A stretch of DNA of 64,000 nt, taken from assembly GCF_003813775.1 (NCBI RefSeq), contig NZ_RPDH01000001.1:1550001-1614000 (forward strand), given 5' to 3'. Both the position numbers and the translations under genes were made by a program. Shown in pieces: positions 1 through 8,145 of this stretch. Under the pieces are notes generated by a model that saw only the letters and a program-made list of their open reading frames with translations, was not told the origin of the DNA and searched no databases. Source of the stretch: Chitinophaga lutea (GTDB lineage Bacteria > Bacteroidota > Bacteroidia > Chitinophagales > Chitinophagaceae). Every line of letters begins with the position of its first letter. Position 1 is the stretch's first letter.

Positions 1-126
1 GATGCCGTCTTCCAAGGCGATGTGCCGGATATTGTATGCCACAAACGGTGGCCAGGATATTTCCCCTGTTTTTTATACGATGTCATTTGCGGTCAGGACC
101 CCATCGTCGCCCGGCCGCAAATTGCT

Positions 127-134
127 TACCTTTG
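127..134 (+). promoter_or_regulatory. Bacteroidota -7 promoter element before the YheT-like gene
   Basis: The sequence TACCTTTG matches the Bacteroidota -7 consensus TAnnTTTG. It ends only 7 nt before the ATG at 142, so the transcript would start within a few bases of the start codon. No good -33 TTG is visible at the usual spacing. This also supports the start at 142 over an upstream in-frame ATG at 22. Bases 1-126 show no other supportable gene. Confidence 0.55.
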
Positions 135-141
135 CGTAAAA

Positions 142-1107
142 ATGCCGGTTCTCCATCATACCGATTACAAAGCTCCCTTCCTGCTGCGGAACCGCCATCT
201 GCTCACGATCTTCCCTTCCCTGTTCAGGAAAGTGAAAGCAGCGCAGTACACCCGCCGGCGCATCCGCACCGCGGACAATGACTTCATCGATCTCGACATC
301 AGCAGCGTGAACAGCAAACGGCTCGTGATCATCCTGCACGGACTGGAAGGCAATTCCCGCCGGCAATATGTCACCGGCATGGTGAATATTTTCAATGAAG
401 GCCGGTACGACACCGCCGCCATGAACTTCCGCGGCTGCAGCGGCGAAAGCAACGAGGCGCTGCGTTTTTATCACAGCGGCGAAACTGGCGACCTGCAAAC
501 CGTGATCGATCACATCATCGCTTCCGGCCAGTACCAGCAGATCCATCTCGTCGGGTTTTCACTGGGCGGCAACGTCACCCTCAAATACATTGGCGAACAG
601 GGCGCAGGTATTCCGTCCATCGTACGTTCCGCCGTAGCCATCTCCGTCCCCTGCGATCTGAAAGACAGCTCCCTCGAACTGGAGAAAAGCCACAACGCCA
701 TTTACATGAAACGGTTCATCCGCTCGCTGGGCGCCAAACTCGAAGCTAAAGCACAACGTTACCCTGAAAAAATCTCGCTGGACCGGTTCGGTGAAATCCG
801 CAGCTTCCAGCAGTTCGACGACCGCTATACCGCTCCCATTCACGGTTTCAAAGATGCGGAAGAATACTGGGCGAAAAACAGCTCACGGCAATTCCTGCCA
901 GACATCCGCATTCCCACGCTCCTCATCAACGCACTCGATGATCCGTTCCTGGGCAGGGGCAGCTTTCCGTACGAGGAGGCGGAACAGAATCCCTTCTTCC
1001 ATCTCGAAACACCCGCCACCGGCGGCCATGTGGGTTTTGTGACCTTCTCAGGCAAACACTACTGGTCGGAAAGAAGGGCCTTCCAGTTCATCCACGATCA
1101 TCCCTGA
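142..1107 (+). CDS. YheT-family alpha/beta hydrolase
   Basis: This is a 321-residue cytoplasmic alpha/beta hydrolase of the YheT/ABHD1-3 family, whose members are esterase-like enzymes of poorly defined substrate. The oxyanion region HGLEGNS lies at residues 66-72. The nucleophile elbow GFSLGGN places the catalytic serine at 140. A likely acid lies in NALDDPFLG and a histidine in GGHVGFV near the C-terminus, so the triad looks intact. The start at 142 was chosen because the first family-like sequence begins there and a promoter element sits directly before it. The gene converges on clpP and overlaps its end by 10 bp, so no intergenic terminator separates them. The family call is firm; the substrate is unknown. 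Confidence 0.88.
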   Translation: MPVLHHTDYKAPFLLRNRHLLTIFPSLFRKVKAAQYTRRRIRTADNDFIDLDISSVNSKRLVIILHGLEGNSRRQYVTGMVNIFNEGRYDTAAMNFRGCSGESNEALRFYHSGETGDLQTVIDHIIASGQYQQIHLVGFSLGGNVTLKYIGEQGAGIPSIVRSAVAISVPCDLKDSSLELEKSHNAIYMKRFIRSLGAKLEAKAQRYPEKISLDRFGEIRSFQQFDDRYTAPIHGFKDAEEYWAKNSSRQFLPDIRIPTLLINALDDPFLGRGSFPYEEAEQNPFFHLETPATGGHVGFVTFSGKHYWSERRAFQFIHDHP

Positions 1108-1730
1108 ACCGGTATTCCGTCGCCCACCACGGGCGGTTGCAGAATGGCCACTAGGTCGTTCACATCGCCCAACACCTCATCCACAAAACCGTATTCCTTT
1201 GCTTCGAGGGCATTCATGAATTTATCGCGGCGGAACATTTCCTCGATTTCTTCCCTTTTATGATTGGAATTGCGCTCCAGCAGCCGGAAAATCTGGTTTT
1301 GCAGCCTTTCCTGCTCCTGGTAGGCGATCCGTACGTCTTCCGTATATCCGCGCGCACCGCCTCCGGTGGGGTGCATATGTACGGTGGCGTGTGACAGGGC
1401 GTAGCGTTGGCCGCGTGTGCCGCAAGTCAGCAATACGGTGCTCATGCTGCCCGTAAAACCGACAGACACGGTGGAGATCGGCGATTTGCAGATGCGCATC
1501 GTGTCGTAAATCGCCAGGCCGGCGTACACGCTGCCGCCCGGGCTGTTGATGTAAAGGCGGATCGGGTAATGATTTTCGCTGTCGAGGTACAGCAACTGCG
1601 CTACGATGAGGTTGGCTACGTTTTCATCGATGGCAGTACCGAGGAAAATGATGCGCTCTTTGAGCAAAAGACTGTATATGTCGAAAGCTCCCCGCGAGGA
1701 ACTGTCGATCACGGTGGGAATGATAGACAT
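1098..1730 (-). CDS. clpP: ClpP-family serine protease (paralogue)
   Basis: The 210-residue product is an ATP-dependent Clp protease proteolytic subunit, which forms barrel-shaped 14-mers and degrades unfolded proteins delivered by Clp ATPases. The expected triad is visible as Ser95 (GFTGSM), His120 (HMHPTG) and Asp169 (FRRDKF). The start at 1730 gives a normal mature-like N-terminus; an upstream ATG at 1778 would add residues unlike the family. There is no clpX or tig neighbour, which suggests a second, stand-alone paralogue. The His-region [10 protein letters not shown] differs from the usual MIHQP, consistent with a divergent subgroup. A GGATGCC hairpin lies upstream at about 1750-1766. 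Confidence 0.88.
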   Translation of the reverse strand: MSIIPTVIDSSSRGAFDIYSLLLKERIIFLGTAIDENVANLIVAQLLYLDSENHYPIRLYINSPGGSVYAGLAIYDTMRICKSPISTVSVGFTGSMSTVLLTCGTRGQRYALSHATVHMHPTGGGARGYTEDVRIAYQEQERLQNQIFRLLERNSNHKREEIEEMFRRDKFMNALEAKEYGFVDEVLGDVNDLVAILQPPVVGDGIPVQG

Positions 1731-1793
1731 ACAATACGTGTTTGAGCGGATGCCGGGCGGCATCCACGATAAGTACATAACACCGGCAATGGG

Positions 1794-2051
1794 TTACCGG
1801 AAGATTTCTTCGATGGTTTGCCGGAATGTCGGCTCGGTCAGCAATACTTCATGCAGGTCGCGCAATTTTTCCCGCCTTGCATCACGTGCAAACCAGCGCA
1901 CCATCCGGTGCGCCTGCCGCTGGTGCGTTACCTGGCGCCGGAGATCTGGCCGCAGGGCGCATTCCGCTTCGAACTGCCGCTTTTCCGCTTCCGGCATGGC
2001 ATGCAGCAGATAGCGGTCTATTTCAGCGATATCATGCAACGGTTTCCTCAT
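1794..2051 (-). CDS. Small soluble anti-sigma-like protein
   Basis: This small charged protein of about 85 residues begins MRKPLHDIAEIDRYLL. The pattern of an N-terminal helix followed by EAEKRQFEAE and an Arg-rich stretch resembles the N-terminal part of Bacteroidota anti-sigma proteins, but there is no transmembrane segment or zinc-finger HCxxC motif. It overlaps the end of the upstream sigma-factor gene by 20 bp, so the two are probably co-transcribed and translationally coupled. A start at 2150 is possible but would lie deep within the sigma gene. An anti-sigma or sigma-modulating role is inference from position. Confidence 0.6.
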   Translation of the reverse strand: MRKPLHDIAEIDRYLLHAMPEAEKRQFEAECALRPDLRRQVTHQRQAHRMVRWFARDARREKLRDLHEVLLTEPTFRQTIEEIFR

Positions 2052-2532
2052 ATACTTCGGTTTTTTGCACCTGGTCCCGCACCTTTTCGAGGCATTTGTG
2101 CTTCTGTACGGTAGCGGAATGAGGGCTGCTGTAACGGAACTGCTCCGCAATCTCGGTCATGTTCAGCCGGTCGTAGTAAAACGCCTGCAGCAGCTGCATA
2201 CATTTGGCGCCTGCGGATTTGAGGCGCTCCAGCAGCGGCTGGTGTTGTGGCGGCGTGTAAAAATCGGCGGGAATGGAGAGGTTATGTTCCGCCATGCTCA
2301 GCGGAACATACCGGTTATGGTGCTGTTTCAACCACAATATCTTGGTAATGCCCAGCAGGTATGCCCTGGGCGACACTTCCACCTGGAGGGTGCCGTTCCG
2401 GCTCTTTTCCAGGTAAATGATCATGGCATCGTGAAAAAAATCGCGGGCCGTTTCCGGGTCGCCTCCCAGCTGGCGGACAATACGCGCCGCATGCGGAAAG
2501 GCGTCCCTGTATAAAGCTGTTATCCAATCCAT
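2032..2532 (-). CDS. Sigma-70 family (ECF-like) RNA polymerase sigma factor
   Basis: The 166-residue product has the two-domain layout of ECF sigma factors. Region 2 is near residues 10-70 (PETARDFFHDAMIIYL) and a region-4 helix-turn-helix lies near 110-155 (LNMTEIAEQFRYSS followed by ATVQKHKCLEKVR). It probably directs RNA polymerase to a small regulon. The sequence is divergent and lacks the canonical DAxDLxQE wording, so it belongs to a less typical subgroup found in Bacteroidota. It is the first gene of a two-gene unit with the small protein at 1794-2051, and is divergent from the AraC regulator at 2628. Confidence 0.75.
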   Translation of the reverse strand: MDWITALYRDAFPHAARIVRQLGGDPETARDFFHDAMIIYLEKSRNGTLQVEVSPRAYLLGITKILWLKQHHNRYVPLSMAEHNLSIPADFYTPPQHQPLLERLKSAGAKCMQLLQAFYYDRLNMTEIAEQFRYSSPHSATVQKHKCLEKVRDQVQKTEVYEETVA

Positions 2533-2615
2533 ATTGAAGGGTTTTATTATATAGTACCGGAAACATTACAAATATCACCTCCTTTTCAAAAAAAATGTCA
2601 AAAAACATTTCTTCG

Positions 2616-2623
2616 TAGATTTG
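2616..2623 (+). promoter_or_regulatory. -7 promoter element immediately before araC-type gene
   Basis: TAGATTTG fits TAnnTTTG exactly and ends 4 nt before the ATG at 2628, which predicts a leaderless or nearly leaderless mRNA. The divergent 95-bp gap also serves the sigma-factor gene. Confidence 0.5.
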
Positions 2624-2627
2624 GTAT

Positions 2628-3530
2628 ATGGAAAAGACCCAGACCCTGGAAGAATTTTACCGTGCCAAACAGCTCCAGGTACCGGATGGACTGGAGAAGG
2701 AGATCGGTCATTTTAACGTATTCAAGGCGGACGAATTTGTAGGCCTGGCCCCGAAGCCACTTCCCTACAGCCGCAGGGATTTTTACAAAGTAGCCCTCAT
2801 CAGCGGCAAAAACCGCTATTCTTATGCAGATAAGGTGATTGAAGTGGAAGAGCACGCCATCCTGTTCGCCAATCCGCAAGTGCCGTATCAGTGCGAGCAT
2901 CTTTCGGACGACCAGGGCGGCTATTTCTGCATCTTTACGGATGCATTTTTCCGTCAGTTCACTTCCATCCGGCTCCTCGATTACCCGGTATTCAAACCCG
3001 GCGGCCAACCCGTGGTGCACCTCCCCAAAGAGCAGGTGCAGGCGGTGCGCGACCTCTTCGAGAAAATGCTGGCGGAAAAACAATCGGATTACACGTATAA
3101 ATACGACCTGCTGCGCAACTACGCACTGGAGCTGATCCATACCGGCCTCAAGCTGCAGCCCATTGCCGGCACCTCTTCCCACACCAACGCCGCCGGCCGT
3201 ATCTCTACGATGTTTTCCGATCTGCTGGAACGCCAGTTTCCCATCGAATCCACCGTGCAGCAGGTAAACTTCCGCACCGCCATCGACTTTGCCAACCAGC
3301 TATCGGTACACGTTAACCATTTGAACAAGGCCCTGAAAGACACCACCGGCAAATCCACCTCCGAGCTCATTGCCGACCGGATTGTGCAGGAAGCCAAAAT
3401 GCTGTTGCGGCATACCGACTGGAATGTATCTGAAATCGGCTACTGTCTTGGTTTCCAGGAGCCCGCTCACTTCAATAACTTTTTCAAGAAAAAAACGCAG
3501 GTTACACCCCGTTCGTTCCGGGCAGTTTGA
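2628..3530 (+). CDS. AraC-family transcriptional regulator
   Basis: This 300-residue regulator has an N-terminal cupin-like ligand/dimerisation half and a C-terminal double helix-turn-helix. The DNA-binding part is clear: AIDFANQLSVHVNHLNKALK for the first HTH, then the conserved AxxLLRxTDWNVSEIGYCLGFQEPAHFNNFFKK for the second, ending in TPRSFR. The next gene, an SDR oxidoreductase on the same strand, is a likely target; AraC-SDR pairs are common in Bacteroidota. The ligand is unknown. Confidence 0.9.
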   Translation: MEKTQTLEEFYRAKQLQVPDGLEKEIGHFNVFKADEFVGLAPKPLPYSRRDFYKVALISGKNRYSYADKVIEVEEHAILFANPQVPYQCEHLSDDQGGYFCIFTDAFFRQFTSIRLLDYPVFKPGGQPVVHLPKEQVQAVRDLFEKMLAEKQSDYTYKYDLLRNYALELIHTGLKLQPIAGTSSHTNAAGRISTMFSDLLERQFPIESTVQQVNFRTAIDFANQLSVHVNHLNKALKDTTGKSTSELIADRIVQEAKMLLRHTDWNVSEIGYCLGFQEPAHFNNFFKKKTQVTPRSFRAV

Positions 3531-3582
3531 TTTTTGCAATTTTTCGTTTGAATTCATTAACAGCCGTGGCGTGCTGCTGCAA

Positions 3583-3590
3583 TAGCTTTG
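3583..3590 (+). promoter_or_regulatory. -7 promoter element of the SDR gene
   Basis: TAGCTTTG matches TAnnTTTG and lies 21 bp upstream of the ATG at 3612, indicating that the SDR gene has its own promoter rather than depending on read-through from the araC gene. Confidence 0.55.
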
Positions 3591-3611
3591 TGTTATCAAA
3601 AACACACAAGT

Positions 3612-4454
3612 ATGGCACAACAACAAAAAGTATGGTATGTCACAGGCGCCTCACAGGGATTCGGCCTGATACTCGTCAAAAAACTGCTGCAACAGGGATA
3701 TAAAGTAGCCGCCACTTCGCGCAAGGCGTCTTCGCTCACCGAAGCTATCGGCAAACATGAAAACTTCCTCCCTTTGCAAACGGATGTGGCCGACGAACAG
3801 AGCGTGCAGCAATCCATCCGCGAAACCGTGAAAACCTTCGGCACCATCGACGCGGTGGTGAACAATGCGGGATACGGATTGCTCGGAACGCTCGAAGAAC
3901 TGTCTGACGAAGAAGTCCGCGGCAATTTCAACGTCAACGTATTCGGCCCGCTGAACGTTATCCGCCACGCGATGCCTGTGCTCCGTTCACAGCGCAGTGG
4001 CATCATCTTCAACATTTCCTCGATTGCCGGCTTTACCGGTTCATTCCCCGGTTTCGGCAGCTATTGCGCCACCAAGTTCGCGCTGGAAGGCTTGTCAGAA
4101 TCCCTCGCAGCCGAAGCGGCGCCTTTCGGGATCAAGGTGGTGATCGTAAGCCCCGGCTATTTCCGCACGAATTTCCTCGCATCCGGTTCCCTGGCCGTAC
4201 CCTCCAATCCGATCGCCGAGTACACCAGCACCCGCGAATCGCAGCAGTTGCATACGCAGCAGATCAACGGTGCGCAGCCCGGCGACCCGGAAAAAGCGAT
4301 CGATGTGATACTGGCCGCCGCCAACGCGGAGCATCCGCCGCTGCACCTGTTCCTCGGCCCGGACGCGTACGACCTCGCCCGGCAAAAGATCGTAGCCGTG
4401 GAAAACGACCTCAACGGCTGGCAGCAGCTGGGTGCAGCCACCAATTTCAACTGA
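3612..4454 (+). CDS. SDR-family NAD(P)-dependent oxidoreductase
   Basis: This is a classical short-chain dehydrogenase/reductase of 280 residues. The nucleotide-binding motif TGASQGFG is at residues 11-18, NNAG is in the central region, the catalytic serine is within FNISSIAG, and Tyr151-x3-Lys155 form YCATK. The substrate cannot be told from the sequence. The start at 3612 (MAQQQKVWYVTG) fits family length; an in-frame ATG at 3588 lies inside the promoter element. It follows the AraC regulator and ends at a strong terminator. Confidence 0.92.
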   Translation: MAQQQKVWYVTGASQGFGLILVKKLLQQGYKVAATSRKASSLTEAIGKHENFLPLQTDVADEQSVQQSIRETVKTFGTIDAVVNNAGYGLLGTLEELSDEEVRGNFNVNVFGPLNVIRHAMPVLRSQRSGIIFNISSIAGFTGSFPGFGSYCATKFALEGLSESLAAEAAPFGIKVVIVSPGYFRTNFLASGSLAVPSNPIAEYTSTRESQQLHTQQINGAQPGDPEKAIDVILAAANAEHPPLHLFLGPDAYDLARQKIVAVENDLNGWQQLGAATNFN

Positions 4455-4480
4455 TTTCTCCAGCTATCGGAGGAAACTGA

Positions 4481-4508
4481 AAACCCGCAATCCATGCGGG
4501 TTTTCTTA
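4481..4508 (+). terminator. Rho-independent terminator after the SDR gene
   Basis: A stem AAACCCGCA / TGCGGGTTT with loop ATCC is followed by a T-rich tract. It lies 27 bp after the SDR stop codon. Confidence 0.85.
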
Positions 4509-4524
4509 TTTGCGGGAAATTCCG

Positions 4525-4532
4525 TACCTTTG
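4525..4532 (+). promoter_or_regulatory. -7 promoter element of the RNA helicase gene
   Basis: TACCTTTG matches TAnnTTTG. Transcription would begin near 4538, giving an unusually long leader of about 130 nt before the helicase start. Confidence 0.55.
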
Positions 4533-4670
4533 CATAGATTTTTTATATCCCCTCTCCGCAAATCTGCAGTTAGGTTCATTAAAATGATGTGTGGATATAC
4601 AATCTAGCCATCCTTCTCTTTTCATCAAGCTCAGGATTGTTAGCATCATTTTAGCATAAAACAAAACATA
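4533..4670 (+). promoter_or_regulatory. Long, potentially structured 5' leader of the helicase gene
   Basis: The leader holds a perfect 10-bp inverted repeat, TAAAATGATG at 4580-4589 and CATCATTTTA at 4646-4655, whose 3' arm ends 15 nt before the start codon. A seven-codon upstream ORF begins with the ATG at 4584, inside the 5' arm, and stops at 4607. Such leaders on DEAD-box helicase genes often respond to cold or autoregulate, but that role here is inference. Confidence 0.4.
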
Positions 4671-5945
4671 TTGTCATTCGAGAAATTAAGTCTCATTGCG
4701 CCGATATTGCGTGCGCTTGAAACCCAGGGCTATCATACGCCTACACCTATCCAGCAGCAGGCCATCCCGGTAGTGCTGCAAAAGAAAGACCTGCTGGCCT
4801 GTGCGCAGACCGGCACCGGTAAAACCGCCGCGTTTTCCATTCCCATCCTGCAGTTATTGTACCAGGAGAAACAGACAGCGCAGGCGCCGGACAGGCATAT
4901 TAAAACACTGATCCTGACGCCGACCCGCGAGCTGGCCATCCAGATCGCCGAAAACGTCCGTGATTATGGCGCCCATACCGGCCTTAAACACCTCGTGATC
5001 TTCGGCGGCGTATCCGCCCAAACGCAGATCCAGGCGCTGAGGAACAGTCCCGACATCCTGATCGCCACACCCGGCCGCCTGCTTGACCTATGGCAGCAGG
5101 GGCATATCAACCTCCGCAACATCCGCCAGTTTGTGCTGGATGAAGCAGACCGTATGCTCGACATGGGTTTTATTCATGATGTGAAAAGGGTGATCACCAA
5201 ACTCCCGGAAAAACGGCAGACGTTGTTTTTCTCCGCCACTATGCCCGCTGAGATCGCCGGCCTGGCTAACTCCATTCTCACCAACCCGGTGAAAGTGGCC
5301 GTTACGCCGGTTTCTTCCACCGCGGAGAAAGTGGAGCAGCGCCTGTATCACGTGGATAAAAGCGCCAAACGTTCCCTCCTGGTGCACGTATTGAAGGATG
5401 CGTCCATCACCAGCGCGCTGGTATTTACCAGAACCAAACACGGGGCAGACCGTGTGGCGAAAGAGCTGAACAAATCCCAGATCTCCGCCAGCGCCATCCA
5501 TGGTGATAAATCGCAGAACGCCCGCCAGCGTGCGCTCACTGATTTCAAATCCGGCCGCATCCGCGTGCTGGTAGCCACCGACATCGCCGCGCGCGGTATT
5601 GACGTGGATAACCTGGAATATGTGATCAACTACGAAATACCCAATGTGCCCGAAACGTACGTGCACCGCATCGGCAGGACCGGCCGCGCCGGCGCCAGCG
5701 GCATTGCGCTGTCGTTCTGTGAAGAAGAAGAAGTTCCGTACGTAAAGGATATCACCAAACTGATCGCGCAGGAAATTCCGGTGGTGAAGGACCATCCGTT
5801 CCCGGCGAGCCAGGCGGCAATAGCCATCAAACCCGCTCCGGCGGTGCAGATGCGGCAATCATCTTCACAACAGATTTCCGCTAAAAAAAGGAACAACAAA
5901 CCGAAATGGCACAGCCGGCCGGGGAACAGGCAGCAACAAAATTAA
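4671..5945 (+). CDS. rhlE: DEAD-box ATP-dependent RNA helicase, RhlE type
   Basis: The 424-residue product unwinds short RNA duplexes, usually in ribosome assembly or mRNA turnover. All core motifs are present in order: Q motif (GYHTPTPIQQQAIP), Walker A AQTGTGKT, PTRELA, TPGRLLD, DEAD, SAT, then in the second RecA lobe VLVATDIAARGID and HRIGRTGR. The tail is short, basic and Asn/Gln-rich. Translation starts at a TTG: an in-frame stop at 4659 leaves no ATG or GTG upstream, and the N-terminus MSFEKLSL is typical of the family. It is monocistronic with a terminator at both ends. Confidence 0.93.
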   Translation: MSFEKLSLIAPILRALETQGYHTPTPIQQQAIPVVLQKKDLLACAQTGTGKTAAFSIPILQLLYQEKQTAQAPDRHIKTLILTPTRELAIQIAENVRDYGAHTGLKHLVIFGGVSAQTQIQALRNSPDILIATPGRLLDLWQQGHINLRNIRQFVLDEADRMLDMGFIHDVKRVITKLPEKRQTLFFSATMPAEIAGLANSILTNPVKVAVTPVSSTAEKVEQRLYHVDKSAKRSLLVHVLKDASITSALVFTRTKHGADRVAKELNKSQISASAIHGDKSQNARQRALTDFKSGRIRVLVATDIAARGIDVDNLEYVINYEIPNVPETYVHRIGRTGRAGASGIALSFCEEEEVPYVKDITKLIAQEIPVVKDHPFPASQAAIAIKPAPAVQMRQSSSQQISAKKRNNKPKWHSRPGNRQQQN

Positions 5946-5950
5946 CGACC

Positions 5951-5982
5951 AAAGGGGCTGCAGTTGTCAGCCCCTTTTTTTA
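5951..5982 (+). terminator. Terminator after the RNA helicase gene
   Basis: The stem GGGGCTG / CAGCCCC is followed by eight T residues, directly after the helicase stop codon and before the RNA-repair operon. Confidence 0.9.
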
Positions 5983-6006
5983 TATTTATCGCCTATACTT
6001 ACATCC

Positions 6007-7386
6007 ATGCTTTTAACGATCAGCACAACCCGTTACCCTGCAGATGATCTGAGCTTCCTGCTGCATAAACACCCCGCCCGGGTACAGGAGGCCGACATCC
6101 CCGGCGGCATCGCACATATTTTTTATACCGAAGTATCGCCCCAGAAATGTACCGCGGCTTTACTGCTTGATATCGATCCCGTGTCGCTCGTACGCCGGCC
6201 CGCCGGTAACGATTTCGCACTGGAACAATACGTCAACGACCGGCCTTACGTAGCCAGTTCATTTATGTCAGGAGCGATTGCCAAGGCCTTCTCATCCGCC
6301 ATGAACGGGCGGTGTAAAGACAAGCCCGAACTGGCCGGTGAAGCCTGGCCTTTCGAAGTGACGCTCGATGTATTGCCCGTGCGTGGCGGAGAAACCGTGC
6401 TCCGGCAGCTTTTCGAGCCGCTGGGATATACGGTGGAAGCCTCCGGCATCCCCGTCGACCCCGCGTTCCCCGAATGGGGCCAGAGCCGCTATTTTTCCGT
6501 GAAACTGCGCCACACCATCGCGCTCAGTACATTGCTGAGCCAGCTGTATGTACTGATACCGGTGTGCGATAACGATAAACATTATTTCGTAGGCAGCGAA
6601 GAGGTATCGAAACTGCTTGCCAAGGGACAGGACTGGCTGGGCGCCCACCCCATGCGTGAGCTCATCATCATGCGTTACCTGAAACACCAGCGGAAACTTG
6701 CCTCCGGTGTCATGGCGGTGCTGATGGAGCAGGAAGGAGAAGAAACGGAAGAGGAAGTCGCGCAGATACCGCCGGAGAAAATCAAAATCCACGACATTCG
6801 GTTGATGGCGGTAAGGGATGCGTTGCTAGCGTGCGGCGCCTCGTCCGTGGCCGATCTGGGTTGTGGCGAAGGCAAACTGCTCCGGCTGCTCCTGGAAGAA
6901 AAACAGTTCTCGCGCGTATTAGGCATGGACGTGAGTTACCGCAGCCTTGAAATCGCAAAGGATAAACTAAAAACGGACCGTATGCCGCCCCGCCAACAGG
7001 AGCGCATTCAACTGATACAAGGCTCGCTGGCTTACCGCGATGCGCGGATAGCTGGTTTTGACGCCGCCGCCCTTACGGAAGTGATCGAGCACCTCGATGA
7101 ACCGCGCCTGACGGCACTGGAACGCGTGCTCTTCGAATTTGCCAGTCCCGGTACCGTGATCATCACCACGCCCAATGCCGAATACAATGTAAAACTCGGC
7201 CCGCAGGGCAATGGCCGGATGCGGCATAACGACCATCGTTTTGAATGGACGCGCGCTGAATTTGAAAACTGGGGGAGCCGTGTGGCCAGTCTTTATGGCT
7301 ATAGCGCCGTTTACCGGCCCATCGGCGACGAGGACCCCGAGGTGGGCGCAATCAGCCAAATGGCCATCTTTACAAAATCCAGCTGA
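6007..7386 (+). CDS. hen1: Hen1 3'-terminal RNA ribose 2'-O-methyltransferase
   Basis: Bacterial Hen1 methylates the 2'-OH of the 3' end of cleaved RNA before Pnkp seals the break, protecting the repaired RNA from renewed cleavage at that site. The 459-residue length is normal. The N-terminal half (1-240) is the bacterial Hen1 region that activates the Pnkp ligase. The C-terminal methyltransferase has the SAM motif DLGCGEG at 283-289 and the metal ligands Glu358, Glu361, His362 (TEVIEHL) and a histidine in RHNDHRF at 407-410. It opens an operon with two nucleotidyltransferases and Pnkp, separated from the next gene by 3 bp. Confidence 0.95.
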   Translation: MLLTISTTRYPADDLSFLLHKHPARVQEADIPGGIAHIFYTEVSPQKCTAALLLDIDPVSLVRRPAGNDFALEQYVNDRPYVASSFMSGAIAKAFSSAMNGRCKDKPELAGEAWPFEVTLDVLPVRGGETVLRQLFEPLGYTVEASGIPVDPAFPEWGQSRYFSVKLRHTIALSTLLSQLYVLIPVCDNDKHYFVGSEEVSKLLAKGQDWLGAHPMRELIIMRYLKHQRKLASGVMAVLMEQEGEETEEEVAQIPPEKIKIHDIRLMAVRDALLACGASSVADLGCGEGKLLRLLLEEKQFSRVLGMDVSYRSLEIAKDKLKTDRMPPRQQERIQLIQGSLAYRDARIAGFDAAALTEVIEHLDEPRLTALERVLFEFASPGTVIITTPNAEYNVKLGPQGNGRMRHNDHRFEWTRAEFENWGSRVASLYGYSAVYRPIGDEDPEVGAISQMAIFTKSS

Positions 7387-7389
7387 CCT

Positions 7390-8145
7390 ATGGAAAACAT
7401 CATCAGGGAGAAACTCTCCGGGATAGAAAAAGAAATGAACGTCCGCATCCTGTACGCCTGCGAATCGGGCAGCCGTGCCTGGGGCTTCGCATCGTCCGAC
7501 AGCGACTTTGACGTACGCTTCATCTATGCCGCGCACCGCGACGATTATCTCAGCATCCGCGAGCAACGGGACGTGATAGAAGTGCCGGTAAACGAAGTGC
7601 TCGACATCAGCGGCTGGGACCTCCGCAAAACATTGCGCCTGTTCCTGAAAAGTAATGCACCGCTGTACGAATGGCTGCAATCGCCTGTTTGTTACCGGCA
7701 GCATGATGACTTCGCCGCCAAGATACTGCAACTGATGCCGGATTATTTTTCCAATCGCGCAGGCTGTCACCATTATCTGTCAATGGCTGCCAATACATTC
7801 GAAAATGATCTGCACGGCGGTGAAGTGCGCCTGAAAAAATACTTTTACGCCCTCCGGCCCGCCCTCGCGGCGTTGTGGATTGTCAATAATGAAACGCTTC
7901 CCCCGATGGAGTTCCGCCTGCTGAGAACACAGGTAGACGATGAGCCATGGCAGGATGCAGTGGATGCGTTGCTGGCGCTTAAGATTCAGTCCAACGAAAA
8001 AACAATGGTACCGTCGCATCCCCTGCTGCACCAGTGGTTGCAATCGACACTGGATTATTGCAGGGCAAAGGCCATGCACCTCCAGCCGCACAGGGAACAA
8101 TACGAACCGCTGGATAATATGTTCAGAAAATTCATCGCACCATGA
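7390..8145 (+). CDS. RlaP-like nucleotidyltransferase of the RNA-repair operon (first copy)
   Basis: This 251-residue protein belongs to the DNA polymerase beta-type nucleotidyltransferase superfamily, RlaP group (named for association with RNA repair). The signature GSRAWGFASSDSDFDVRF at about residues 23-40 carries the Gly-Ser and Asp-x-Asp pair that bind nucleotide and metal. The remainder is helical with an RxxxxL-rich region but no further motif that I recognise. It overlaps the next gene by 4 bp (ATGA), showing tight coupling. Its reaction is not established; terminal nucleotide addition to, or nucleotidylation of, a repair substrate is inference. Confidence 0.85.
   Translation: MENIIREKLSGIEKEMNVRILYACESGSRAWGFASSDSDFDVRFIYAAHRDDYLSIREQRDVIEVPVNEVLDISGWDLRKTLRLFLKSNAPLYEWLQSPVCYRQHDDFAAKILQLMPDYFSNRAGCHHYLSMAANTFENDLHGGEVRLKKYFYALRPALAALWIVNNETLPPMEFRLLRTQVDDEPWQDAVDALLALKIQSNEKTMVPSHPLLHQWLQSTLDYCRAKAMHLQPHREQYEPLDNMFRKFIAP

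Noticed and set aside
1749..1767. Hairpin GGATGCCGCCCGGCATCC as terminator for the small anti-sigma-like gene
   Set aside because: The stem is good but no T-run follows on either strand, so it is mentioned only as a hairpin upstream of clpP.
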